Part shown: piece after piece, positions 1 to 9,505 of the stretch | Position numbering within the stretch: position 1 is the first letter of the stretch | Layout of the letters: every line of letters starts with the position of its first letter | Assembly: GCA_039932715.1 (NCBI GenBank) | Contig: JBDTPN010000046.1 | Location: 1 to 17,257 of the forward strand | Source of the DNA: ZC4RG30 sp039932715 | Lineage (GTDB): Bacteria; Pseudomonadota; Gammaproteobacteria; Steroidobacterales; Steroidobacteraceae | DNA: 17,257 bases | Reading direction: 5' to 3' | Program-made: the position numbers and the translations under genes | Notes under the pieces: model-generated | What the model was told of the DNA's origin: nothing | The model's input: only the letters and a program-made list of their open reading frames with translations | Database searches by the model: none

Positions 1-1673
<1,673 letters not shown>

Positions 1674-1677
<4 letters not shown>

Positions 1678-2426
1678 GAGAGTCCTCGGAGTTCAGCCAA
1701 TTCGCGCTGCGCCTGTTTGAGCCAATCCGCCTGTGTGCGCCGGTAATGTTCCGGGGATGCCGTCGCCTGGTCGGTAAGATCCTGCAGCACTTTACGTGCC
1801 TGGTCGGTTTGCTGCTGGCGACGCAGCAGCTGCGCATAACGCACGGCCGCTTCCGCGCCGGGAAAATACGCCGCCAGTGCCGAATATTCCTCCAGAGCTC
1901 GTGGCAGGTTGCCTTCGGACTCCAGCGCACGCGCGTATAGCAGGTGGCCCGCGGGCGACTTGTACTCCGGGTTGAACCGGATCAGGTCATCGAGCGTGGC
2001 ACGTGTGGCCGCCGCGTCACCGTGGGCGAACTGGGCGTTTGCCAGTCCCAGCATCAGGTTGGGGTCGTGTTCGTACAGCCCCTTGAGGCATTGCTGGTAG
2101 GCGGCGATGGCGTCGCCGGTGCGATTCTGGCGCAGCAGCTCTTCTGCAAGGCGCTGGTTGGCGTCCACGCCGCCGGTGAGTTGTGCCTTGCCTTCCAGGC
2201 GGCGCAGATCGGCCTGTGGATCCAGCGCCTTTCTGACGCCCTTGACTGTGCGCTGGGTAGTGCGACTGCGCAGCAAGTCCGGAATCAGTTCGGCGGCCAC
2301 ATAGGCGATCACACCGACAATGGGCAGGAGCGCCAGCACCCAGATCCAGATCTGGCTACGACCGGTCTTGACGCAGTGAACGATGAGCAGGGCCTGGAAG
2401 ACCAGGGAGATGACGTAAATCGACAT
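1674..2426 (-). CDS. Membrane-anchored TPR protein with PLD-nuclease-like N-terminal segment
   Basis: A 250-aa protein. Residues 1-50 form two hydrophobic helices (VISLVFQALLIVHCVKTGR, then IWIWVLALLPIVGVIAYVAAEL), an arrangement like the PLDc_N (phospholipase D N-terminal) membrane segment. Residues from about 85 onward carry tetratricopeptide-like helical pairs: AEELLRQNRTGDAIAAYQQCL, ALESEGNLPRALEEYSALAAYFP and AVRYAQLLRRQQQTDQARKVL. The helices should anchor it in the inner membrane with the TPR part in the cytoplasm, but its partner is unknown. Its TGA overlaps the icd ATG, so the two are probably co-transcribed, though a metabolic link is not evident. No clear Shine-Dalgarno precedes ATG 2426, and a TTAAAAT box lies about 10 nt upstream, so the mRNA may have a very short leader. 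The family resemblance is sound; the specific function is not known. Confidence 0.85.
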
Positions 2427-2485
2427 GCGGGGCGAATTTTAACGTGCATGGCGCCGCGGTGGTGGGGACGTTTATCCTTGAGGCA

Positions 2486-4750
2486 ATGCGCGTGCGTTCA
2501 AAGTCGATGCTGGCGAGTCTGTGCTGGACCTGCATGCTGCTGGCGCTGACCCTGCCCGCCGTGGCTCAGGATGTGGCCAGGGCAGGGGCCACGGACGTCG
2601 CGATCCGGCCGCGGATCGGGCTGGTGCTGTCTGGTGGAGGCGCGCGAGGCGCCGCGCACGTGGGCGTCCTCAAGGTTCTCGAGCAGATGCATATACCCAT
2701 CGATGCCATTGCGGGCACCAGCATGGGGGCGGTGGTCGGCGGGCTGTATGCCAGTGGCATGTCTGCTGCAGAAATCGAGCGGCAGTTCGCCAGTGTCGAC
2801 TGGAATGAGGCTTTCCGCGATCGGCCGCAGCGGCTGGAACTCAATGTCCGCCGCAAACGTGAAGATCGCGAGTACCCGGTGCAGTTCCCGCTTGGCTTCC
2901 GGGATGGCCAGTTCCAGTTGCCCAGTGGCCTGATCCAGGGACAGAAGCTGACCCAGATACTGCGGCAATTGACCCTGCCAGTGGCGCAGGTTTCCGATTT
3001 CGATCACCTGCCCACGAGGTTTCGCGCCGTGGCCACGGATCTGGAAACCGGTGACCCGGTGGTGATCGATCGTGGCGACCTGGTCACGGCCCTGCGCGCC
3101 AGCGTGTCGGCACCGGGCATTTTTGCGCCCGTCGAGCGCGAGGGACGCCTGCTGGTGGATGGCGGCATCGCCAAGAACCTGCCGGTGGACATCGCGCGTG
3201 CAATGGGTGTGGATGTCCTGATCGTGGTGGACGTGGGTTTTCCGTTGTCCACGCGCGAGCAGCTGCGATCCGTGGCCGCGGTATCGAACCAGATGCTGGC
3301 CATCCTGATCAGGAAAGAAAGCGAGAAGCAGCGAGCGCTGATGCGGCCCGGCGACATCCTGATCAGTCCGCCGCTGGAGCGCACCTCTTCGTTTGATTTC
3401 AGCAAACTGCCCAGGACCGTGGCACTGGGCGAGGCCGCAGGACACGAAGTCGCGGCGCAGCTGGCTGCCCTGTCGATCAATGGCGAACAGTATGAGGGCT
3501 ACATGGCAAGCCGCAGGCAGGGCGCGCCGGCCAGTGCGCCTGAAGTGGGTTTCGTGCGCGTCGACGCCGCGTCCCAGGCTTACGCAGCAACTGTGGCGGC
3601 GCTGTTCGGGGACCTTGCCGGAATGCCGCTCGATTCAAAGGAATTGCAGAAGCGCGTCAATCGTTATTACGGGCAGGGCGTACTCGAAACCCTGGACTAC
3701 CGTCTCGAAGCGCAGGATCCGGTCGGCGGTACGGGTCCCACCGGACTGACTATCACCGCGCGACGTAATTCGTGGGGCCCCAACTACCTGCGCTTCGCCT
3801 TGCGATTGCAGGATGACTTCGATGGCAATTCCACCTATGACGCCGCAGCGCGCATCGTGTTTACCGAGCTCAACAGCCTGGGCGCCGAATGGACCTGGGA
3901 CGGACAGATTGGCGAAAATCCGCTGATTGGCACTGAGGTATACCTCCCATTCTCGCTGCAGCAGCGCTGGTTTGTCGCGCCGCATGCATTGTTTCAGATA
4001 AGCAACGTGCCGGAAGTCGTCAATGAAGAGCGTGTTGGTGAACTGCGCGTGCGCTCTTTACGTTACGGAGCTGACCTCGGCCGTGCCATAAACAACTCCG
4101 GAGAGCTGCGGCTGGGACTTGAAGGCGAGAACGGCAGTTTCATCCAGCGCTTCCAACAGGTTCCTCAACCGCGCGAATCATTCGACACGGCGGAATATTT
4201 TCTGCGCTACAGCCTCGATACGCTGGACAGCGTGTCATTCCCGCGACGCGGTGATGCGCTGGGCCTGGAGTGGCGCGGTCAGCTGGGCGATCTTTCCAGG
4301 GATCAGGTTTCCAACGCGCTGCGTTTCGATTTCCGTACCGTCCATTCCTGGGGTCGTAATACGGGAATCTTCTGGACCACGGCCGGGAGCCTGCTGGATC
4401 CGCAGTTCACGGACTCGCGCAATTTCTTTCCGCTGGGTGGTTTCCTCAATCTCTCGGGGCTGCAAGCCGACACGTTGAGTGGGCCGCAGCTGGGCATCGT
4501 GCGGCTTATCTACATGCGCAAGCTGGGTAACGGCGGCGAAGGATTCCTCAACCTGCCGTTGTACGCCGGCGCCTCATTCGAGACTGGCAACACCTGGCGC
4601 TCACGCAGCGACATGGACTTTGGATCCGCGCGCAAGGATTTCAGCGTGTTCATGGGCGTGGATACTTTCGTGGGCCCGGTATATTTCGCGGTGGGCTACG
4701 ACACCATGGGTAGCAGCGCGATGTACCTTTCGGTGGGCCGCGGCTACTAG
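2486..4750 (+). CDS. Patatin-like phospholipase with POTRA and outer-membrane barrel (PlpD-like, type Vd)
   Basis: A 754-aa protein. An N-terminal signal peptide (MRVRSKSMLASL to about AVAQ) leads to a patatin lipase domain. Visible are the oxyanion loop GGGARG at residues 50-55, the nucleophile Ser79 in GTSMG and the catalytic Asp225 in DGG-x-x-x-N-L-P, the Ser-Asp dyad of patatins. A POTRA-like segment (around LDSKELQKRVNRYYGQG) and a roughly 16-strand barrel of the surface-antigen/BamA type follow, ending in YLSVGRGY. This is the layout of Pseudomonas PlpD, a type V autotransporter with phospholipase A activity whose lipase passes to the surface or periplasm. The frame is open from ATG 2444, but ATG 2486 (or 2507) gives a proper basic N-region before the hydrophobic core, so 2486 is preferred. 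The stop overlaps the convergent neighbour's stop in a shared CTAG. Confidence 0.93.
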   Translation: MRVRSKSMLASLCWTCMLLALTLPAVAQDVARAGATDVAIRPRIGLVLSGGGARGAAHVGVLKVLEQMHIPIDAIAGTSMGAVVGGLYASGMSAAEIERQFASVDWNEAFRDRPQRLELNVRRKREDREYPVQFPLGFRDGQFQLPSGLIQGQKLTQILRQLTLPVAQVSDFDHLPTRFRAVATDLETGDPVVIDRGDLVTALRASVSAPGIFAPVEREGRLLVDGGIAKNLPVDIARAMGVDVLIVVDVGFPLSTREQLRSVAAVSNQMLAILIRKESEKQRALMRPGDILISPPLERTSSFDFSKLPRTVALGEAAGHEVAAQLAALSINGEQYEGYMASRRQGAPASAPEVGFVRVDAASQAYAATVAALFGDLAGMPLDSKELQKRVNRYYGQGVLETLDYRLEAQDPVGGTGPTGLTITARRNSWGPNYLRFALRLQDDFDGNSTYDAAARIVFTELNSLGAEWTWDGQIGENPLIGTEVYLPFSLQQRWFVAPHALFQISNVPEVVNEERVGELRVRSLRYGADLGRAINNSGELRLGLEGENGSFIQRFQQVPQPRESFDTAEYFLRYSLDTLDSVSFPRRGDALGLEWRGQLGDLSRDQVSNALRFDFRTVHSWGRNTGIFWTTAGSLLDPQFTDSRNFFPLGGFLNLSGLQADTLSGPQLGIVRLIYMRKLGNGGEGFLNLPLYAGASFETGNTWRSRSDMDFGSARKDFSVFMGVDTFVGPVYFAVGYDTMGSSAMYLSVGRGY

Positions 4751-5013
4751 GCCAGCCCGCGACTGGCGGCCAGGTTCTCGATTTTTGTATAGAGGTGCGT
4801 GGGCGCATCCTGCGGACGCGAATATTCGTGCCGGCGACGCATCTCTTCCAGTGCAGCTTCGCGCTCTTCGGCACTGCGATACCAGTGCATGCGGTTCCAG
4901 TCCGGGCCAACGATCTTGCGAAACGGATCGTTGGACTGGAGGCTTACACGGATTCCGTAAGGACGCGGATATTCGGTGTGCGGAGCGCGCAGATTATGCG
5001 ATGACTGGATCAA
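4747..5013 (-). CDS. Small hypothetical protein, probable TTG start
   Basis: An 88-aa frame that I do not recognise beyond a vague resemblance to short conserved hypothetical proteins of gammaproteobacteria. It is charged and soluble: YPRPYGIRVSLQSNDPFRKI, then DWNRMHWYRSAEEREAALEEM and a basic RRRHEYSRP stretch. No signal peptide, membrane span or catalytic motif is visible. There is no ATG at the front; an in-frame TAG lies two codons upstream of TTG 5013, so translation begins at that TTG, at a CTG slightly inside, or at an internal GTG giving a shorter product. No good ribosome-binding site is seen. It follows the 143-aa lipoprotein gene by 22 bp on the same strand and could be co-transcribed. 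Its TAG stop and the patatin gene's TAG share one CTAG. Confidence 0.55.
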   Translation of the reverse strand: MIQSSHNLRAPHTEYPRPYGIRVSLQSNDPFRKIVGPDWNRMHWYRSAEEREAALEEMRRRHEYSRPQDAPTHLYTKIENLAASRGLA

Positions 5014-5035
5014 GGGCTACCGCGCGCCACCGGCA

Positions 5036-5467
5036 CTAATACGAAACAGCGGAGTTGGTGGTGCCACCGAATCCGTCGGTGCTTCCCTGGCTACCCGGCA
5101 CGCTGCGAATACCGTTGAGCAGGTCCTGGCCGTTCTGACTCAGCGCCGTCATCTCATCCTGGGTAAGGCAGACAACCTTCGCGTTCACGCGGGAACCAGT
5201 CGTCGCTTCTTTCTGGCAGTAATACACCTGGCCATTCTTTGTAACCTTGCGGTATCCGTTGCCGGGTTTCAGGGACCCTCCGGGCGTACCCAGGGGCGCG
5301 TTGGCGGCCTCTGACGTCGCCGCTGCATGTGAAGCCATTGCAAGGTTGGCCTGGGCCGTTGCCGCCGAAGGCGGCTCTGCGGAATTGCCTGAAGGAGTGG
5401 ATGCGCAGGCGGTCAGCGCGGAAGCTCCCGCAATGACAAGAATTCGCAGATAAAACTGGTTGGTCAT
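5036..5467 (-). CDS. Small lipoprotein with conserved two-cysteine motif
   Basis: A 143-aa protein with a signal peptide and lipobox LTAC (Cys21). Ala at +2 fits outer-membrane sorting. Residues 22-65 are Ala/Ser/Pro-rich and probably disordered. The folded part holds YYCQKEATTGSRVNAKVVCL (Cys84 and Cys100), a pattern I associate with small hypothetical proteins of Xanthomonadales-like bacteria; the cysteines could form a disulfide in the periplasm. No function is established. A GGGGGA ribosome-binding site lies 4 nt upstream of ATG 5467. About 45 nt upstream is a TATAAA box abutting a perfect 19-bp palindrome (5522-5540), so expression may be repressor-controlled. The 88-aa gene follows downstream. 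Confidence 0.85.
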   Translation of the reverse strand: MTNQFYLRILVIAGASALTACASTPSGNSAEPPSAATAQANLAMASHAAATSEAANAPLGTPGGSLKPGNGYRKVTKNGQVYYCQKEATTGSRVNAKVVCLTQDEMTALSQNGQDLLNGIRSVPGSQGSTDGFGGTTNSAVSY

Positions 5468-5518
5468 TACGTCCCCCGAGAATCCGATGGCGTGGATATT
5501 ACCGGGGCGTCCAGCGGA

Positions 5519-5540
5519 TTTATACGCCCCTGGGGCGTAT
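5519..5540. promoter_or_regulatory. Perfect 9-1-9 palindrome next to a -10-like box
   Basis: ATACGCCCC T GGGGCGTAT (5522-5540) is a perfect inverted repeat in the divergent gap between the 143-aa lipoprotein gene and the AEC permease gene. On the minus strand the bases immediately adjoining and partly overlapping it read TATAAA (complement of 5519-5524), a plausible -10 box for the lipoprotein gene, with no obvious -35. The geometry suits a dimeric repressor operator. With only one central base and no following T-run, it is not a convincing intrinsic terminator. The binding factor is unknown. Confidence 0.45.
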
Positions 5541-5645
5541 GACCGCGGGACCGGCCCCTGGTTCCCCGTGACATATCCCGGCGGGGGGCTGACTATGCAT
5601 GCCGATGTCAGACATCTTCCTGTCCCTCAGATGCCATTGACCTAG

Positions 5646-6548
5646 ATGCCGGCGAATCTGCAGATCGCACTGCTGATCAGTCTCTTCGTCGTCGGTCTGG
5701 CGGCGCGGCGACTGGCGTGGCTGCAGCCCGCGCATGCGGGGCAGATGTTGAAGCTGGTGGTCAATGTGGGCCTGCCGGCGCTGTTCCTGGCCGATGTCAG
5801 CCGCATCCCGCTGCGCGCGGACCTGATTTCCCTGCCCATAAGTGCGGTGCTGATAATCCTGGCGACGCTGCTGGTCTCGCTGCTAGCCGGGCGGGCACTC
5901 CAATTGCAACGACCGGGTCAGGGCGCGCTGACCATCTGCAGTACGTCGATCAACAATGGCTTCCTGTTTCCATTCGTGATCGCAGCGTGGGGGCAAGTGG
6001 GTTTCGCACAGTTGGCCCTGTTCGACTTCGGCAATGCGCTGATGCAGGGCTCGCTGATCTATGCCATCGCTGCGGTTTACGGCGGCCACGGCACCGGCGT
6101 GCTGGCCATCCTGCGTCGTGTGTTGAGCTTTCCACCGCTGTGGGCCCTGGTAGTGGCGTTGCTGCTCAATGTGGGCCATGTTCATCTGCCACCCCTGATG
6201 ACCACTGTGCTGGGCACCACGGGGCGCATCATCCTCATGCTGGTGATCGTGGCACTGGGTGTGCTATTCGACGCGCGATTGATACGCGACAGGGCGGTGC
6301 TCACCACTCTGGCGCTGCGGATAGTCCTGGGCCTGGCCCTGGGATTCGTCTGTGTGTGGCTTTTCGACCTGGAAGGACTGACCCGTTCGGTGGTGTTGCT
6401 GGGGTCTGCCGCGCCGATCGGTTTCAGTGCGGTGGTCATCGCCAACCGCGAGTCACTGGATCGTGAGCGGGCCGCCAGCGCGGCGTCAGTCTCGGTGTTG
6501 CTGGCCCTGGTGTATGTGCCGCTGGCGCTGTGGCTGTTGCCACGCTAA
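5646..6548 (+). CDS. AEC-family (auxin efflux carrier-like) permease
   Basis: A 300-aa inner-membrane transporter with about ten hydrophobic helices, the usual size for the AEC family. Family hallmarks are VNVGLPALFL in the second helix (about 39-48) and the discontinuous-helix signature STSINNGFLFPF (Asn103-Asn104-Gly105-Phe106), equivalent to the helix crossover in bacterial bile/auxin-type carriers. Family members export or import small organic acids and amino acids (malonate, malate and others); the substrate here cannot be told. ATG 5646 is the first possible start because a TAG sits directly before it; no clear Shine-Dalgarno is seen. The gene ends 4 bp from the convergent SYLF gene, with no terminator hairpin between them. 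Confidence 0.9.
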   Translation: MPANLQIALLISLFVVGLAARRLAWLQPAHAGQMLKLVVNVGLPALFLADVSRIPLRADLISLPISAVLIILATLLVSLLAGRALQLQRPGQGALTICSTSINNGFLFPFVIAAWGQVGFAQLALFDFGNALMQGSLIYAIAAVYGGHGTGVLAILRRVLSFPPLWALVVALLLNVGHVHLPPLMTTVLGTTGRIILMLVIVALGVLFDARLIRDRAVLTTLALRIVLGLALGFVCVWLFDLEGLTRSVVLLGSAAPIGFSAVVIANRESLDRERAASAASVSVLLALVYVPLALWLLPR

Positions 6549-6552
6549 GTAA

Positions 6553-7353
6553 CTATTTGGGGTCTTCCAGTGAAAAGGTCTGCGCCGGTGCGGTGGTGCT
6601 ATCCACAGGCGCAGGGCCCGGCGTTGCAGCTGGCGTGGTGCCCGCAGCGGCGCCGTGCGTGTGGCTGGCGGGGGCATCCCCCGTATGGGCCGTTAACGCC
6701 GCCAGGAAGCGGCGCACGCTGTCTGAGTTGTTGGTGACGGCGCCGCTGATGATGTCAGCGGCAGGTGCGGCAGGCATGCCATAGAACCTGCCCGTGGCGC
6801 TGTCGCTGATGGTAATGACGGTTCCGTCGAGGGCTGCTCCCGCGAATAGCCCGCGGGCACGCGAATAGGCATAGATCTCCGCCTTGGTGCTCACGGCCGC
6901 TTCGCCCTGGCGCCCAAGGGGTCCGGCGGCCACCGAGACACCTGCGCCCAGGGTCAGCGTGCCATGTTCGATTCCCTCGATGCCGCGCTTGGTGACGAAC
7001 ACCAGCACGATGTCGGTTTCCTGAATACCGATCTGCCAGCCGATGCTGCCGCCGGTGAAGTCGATAAAAAGCGGGTTGGAGAAACGACCCTGGCTATCAC
7101 GCACCGAAAGCACGCCAGTGCCATGCCGGCCGCCCAGAAAGAATGCGGCCTTGGTGACATCCGGGATGACCGCCACGCCGTAGGCGCGCTGTAGCAACTG
7201 TTGGGGAATCTGCTGGTCGGACTGTTCGCGAAGCTCATCCAGCACCTGGGCGGCCACCAGCAGCTTGCCTTCCTCACGGGCCTGCGCCTGCGCGGTGGTG
7301 GCGCCCAATGAAAGCAGGGCACAGGTGAATGCTGCAAGGAAGCGCGTGTGCAT
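6553..7353 (-). CDS. SYLF-domain (Ysc84/DUF500) lipid-binding secreted protein
   Basis: A 266-aa protein with a Sec signal peptide (MHTRFLAAFTCALLSLGATTAQAQA) followed by a SYLF domain over about residues 30-210. Typical stretches are YGVAVIPDVTKAAFFLGG, GTGVLSVRD, PLFIDFTGGSIGWQIGIQ, TDIVLVFV and YAYSRARGLFAGAALDG. SYLF domains bind phosphoinositides in eukaryotes; the bacterial proteins are periplasmic or outer-membrane associated and their role is unsettled. The C-terminal 50 residues (AHTGDAPASHTHGAA onward) are low-complexity Ala/Thr/Pro and probably disordered. Two ATGs (7359 and 7353) are in frame. GGAGG lies only 2 nt from the first but 8 nt from the second, so I chose 7353. The divergent apbE gene starts only about 27 bp away. 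Confidence 0.9.
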   Translation of the reverse strand: MHTRFLAAFTCALLSLGATTAQAQAREEGKLLVAAQVLDELREQSDQQIPQQLLQRAYGVAVIPDVTKAAFFLGGRHGTGVLSVRDSQGRFSNPLFIDFTGGSIGWQIGIQETDIVLVFVTKRGIEGIEHGTLTLGAGVSVAAGPLGRQGEAAVSTKAEIYAYSRARGLFAGAALDGTVITISDSATGRFYGMPAAPAADIISGAVTNNSDSVRRFLAALTAHTGDAPASHTHGAAAGTTPAATPGPAPVDSTTAPAQTFSLEDPK

Positions 7354-7380
7354 GGTCATATCCTCCGGTATCGTGCGGCA

Positions 7381-8358
7381 ATGCTACGACAGCTGCTCTC
7401 CATTTTCGTTCTGCTTTGCGCAATTGCGCATTCAGCTGAAGTTAAGGCCGAGTGGCTGTATCGCGAAGAACCCATCATGGGCACGCGCTGCGCGGTGGAG
7501 TTGTGGGCTGTCGACCACGCCAAGGGTGAGGCGGCTATGGATTCGGTGTTCGCCGATATGCGGCGCATCGACGTGCTCATGAGCACTTACAAGCCTGATT
7601 CGGAAGTGTCGCGCGTCAACGCGGGCGCGGCACAGGCACCGGTGGCCATCAGCGTGGAACTGTTCAACCTGCTGCAGACCGCGCAGCAGTATTCACGGCT
7701 GTCGAATGGCGTGTTCGACATCACCTACGCCAGCGTCGGCTATCTGTACGACTACCGCGCACATGTGCATCCCAGCGGCCAGGCCATCGCCGCCGCATTG
7801 CCCAGCATCGATTACCGCCAGCTCAAATTCGACCCCGTGGCGCATACGGTGGCCTTCGGCAAGCCCGGCATGCGCATCGACCTGGGGGGCATAGCCAAGG
7901 GATATTCAGTGGATCGTGGCATTGAACTGCTCAAGGCGCAGGGCATCGGCAGGGCCATGGTCAATGCAGGCGGCGACACCCGGGTCATGGGGGACCGGTT
8001 CGGCAAGCCCTGGATGATCGGTATCCGCCATCCGGACAGAAAAGACGAAGTCGTGTTGCGCATGCCACTGGAAGACGCAGCGTTTTCAACTTCTGGAGAC
8101 TACGAGCGATTCTTTGACGAGGGGGGTGTGCGCTACCACCATATCCTTGATCCAAAGACTGGAATGTCGCCGCATTCGGTACGCAGCGTGACGATAATCG
8201 CGTCCAATGCCACGCGAACCGACGGGCTGTCAAAGACGGTGTTCATACTGGGCCCGGAGAAGGGACTGGCGTTCATCAATTCCCTGCCCGACGCCGACGC
8301 CATCGTCATTGCCGCGGATGGCAAGGTCAGCTATTCAAAAGGCCTGCAGCCGCCCTAG
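7381..8358 (+). CDS. apbE: FAD:protein FMN transferase
   Basis: ApbE transfers FMN from FAD to a Ser/Thr of target proteins, normally in the periplasm. The 326-aa product has a Sec-type signal (MLRQLLSIFVLLCAIAHSAEVKA) without a good lipobox. Family signatures are IMGTRCAVEL near the start, DLGGIAKGYSVDRG (from Asp167), NAGGD (195-199), TSGDYERFF (237-245), YHHILDPKTG (from Tyr252) and TDGLSKTVFILG (Asp281), the Mg-binding region usually read as ADALATA. The frame extends upstream to an ATG at 7348, but that lies inside the divergent SYLF gene, and ATG 7381 starts a clean signal peptide. It converges, with a 4-bp gap, on the DUF3570 gene that closes the redox operon, so its likely client is in that cluster. 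The target protein has not been shown. Confidence 0.95.
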   Translation: MLRQLLSIFVLLCAIAHSAEVKAEWLYREEPIMGTRCAVELWAVDHAKGEAAMDSVFADMRRIDVLMSTYKPDSEVSRVNAGAAQAPVAISVELFNLLQTAQQYSRLSNGVFDITYASVGYLYDYRAHVHPSGQAIAAALPSIDYRQLKFDPVAHTVAFGKPGMRIDLGGIAKGYSVDRGIELLKAQGIGRAMVNAGGDTRVMGDRFGKPWMIGIRHPDRKDEVVLRMPLEDAAFSTSGDYERFFDEGGVRYHHILDPKTGMSPHSVRSVTIIASNATRTDGLSKTVFILGPEKGLAFINSLPDADAIVIAADGKVSYSKGLQPP

Positions 8359-8362
8359 ATCA

Positions 8363-9505
8363 CTAGAACCAGATCGAAAGAAACAGCTGGTAGATGCTGG
8401 CATTCATGGAATATAGAGGCTCCGTGCCCGGCGTGGCCGTACCCGGCGGGAAGTTGGTCAGGTCCCGGAAATCCCTGTAGTCGAACATCATGTAGCTGTA
8501 CTGAAAGTTGACCGTGCCCTTCTTGAGAAACGACAGCCAGGTCACGGGGATTTCATAGCTGGCGCCCACGCCAAACGAGTTGTCGCTGAAAGCGGAGTTT
8601 TCCTTGTCGCGACCCATGAAGTTCTGGTAGTTGGCGTTGGGAAACAGGTCGGAATAGAAGTCCGCGCCCGTCTGCGTGTAGAAGCGGTACGATCCGTTGA
8701 ACACCCACTTTCCCCACATGGGCTGTGTGTACTCGATGGACGCCGTGTGAGCCGTGATGCCCCAGGTGTCGGCATAGAAACGGTAGCCGCCCTCTACGGC
8801 CGCCTTCCAAGGAAGAAAGTATTTCAGCCTCGCGGCGGCGGCATTGCCAGTGCGAGTGTCCGGATAGACCTCTGGACCATAGCCGTAGCTGTTCCCGGGA
8901 ATATTGAAGCGCATTGATCGATAAGCGCTGTGCAGGTACCCCTGCGAGGTGTCCGTTTCGTAGTTGAGCGACAGCAGCATGGATCGCGTCAGTACCTGGC
9001 TGAGCCCCAACCGGTAGCTGCGGCGGCTGACGCTCTCTGCGAAATCCGCGTCGCCGCGCTTGCCCACGGTGTCCCACCCCTGCGAGTAGCCGATGCTGAC
9101 CGTGGTCAGGTCGCCGAACATGTCCTGGCTGAGGCCAAACGACATGGTGTCGGAGGTGTAGTCGCTTTCCTCGCTGTTCATGTACCCCACGGTGTAAGTG
9201 GTCTTGCCATGCAGGTAATCCAGCGACAATCCCTTTTCCACATGCCGCTCGGTGTAGGGGCTCGCGGTGGTCACCACGTCGATGGATGCGCTGGATATGG
9301 TGTCGACGTAGTAACTTCCGGTAACCGAGAAGGATTCGCCGAATTTCTTGCGCACCAGCACCGAGGGACCATCCACCGTGAGGCCGCCGCCCTCGTAGCG
9401 GTGATACATCAGATCGACGCGATCTTCAGGCAGTACGGCGGAGCGACCGGCCCCAGAGGCCAGCAACAGCAGCAATGGCAGGCAACGACGCAGCGCCATG
9501 GACAT
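8363..9505 (-). CDS. DUF3570 outer-membrane beta-barrel protein
   Basis: A 380-aa protein with a signal peptide (MSMALRRCLPLLLLLASG). Alternating aromatic/polar beta-strands then run to the C-terminal Phe (YQLFLSIWF), the expected beta-signal of an outer-membrane barrel. DUF3570-type blocks are YEGGGLTVDGPSVLVRKKF, YYVDTISSASIDVVTTASPY and SYMMFDYRDFRD. No enzymatic motif is seen. The frame can be read from a TTG at 9520, but ATG 9505 overlaps the DUF4266 stop as TGATG, a classic coupled start, and gives the better signal peptide. DUF3570, DUF4266, a TlpA thioredoxin and ApbE are, to my recollection, recurrent neighbours in proteobacteria, and that set is present here. The role (pore, or scaffold for the small lipoprotein) is unknown. 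Confidence 0.92.
   Translation of the reverse strand: MSMALRRCLPLLLLLASGAGRSAVLPEDRVDLMYHRYEGGGLTVDGPSVLVRKKFGESFSVTGSYYVDTISSASIDVVTTASPYTERHVEKGLSLDYLHGKTTYTVGYMNSEESDYTSDTMSFGLSQDMFGDLTTVSIGYSQGWDTVGKRGDADFAESVSRRSYRLGLSQVLTRSMLLSLNYETDTSQGYLHSAYRSMRFNIPGNSYGYGPEVYPDTRTGNAAAARLKYFLPWKAAVEGGYRFYADTWGITAHTASIEYTQPMWGKWVFNGSYRFYTQTGADFYSDLFPNANYQNFMGRDKENSAFSDNSFGVGASYEIPVTWLSFLKKGTVNFQYSYMMFDYRDFRDLTNFPPGTATPGTEPLYSMNASIYQLFLSIWF

Noticed and set aside
2498..3445. 315-codon minus-strand open frame opposite the patatin gene
   Set aside because: His/Gln/Arg-rich shadow composition, no family resemblance, and it is fully antisense to a well-defined patatin domain.
5522..5540. The 19-bp palindrome as an intrinsic terminator
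   Set aside because: It has a single central base, no T-run on either side, and lies between divergent genes rather than at a transcript end.
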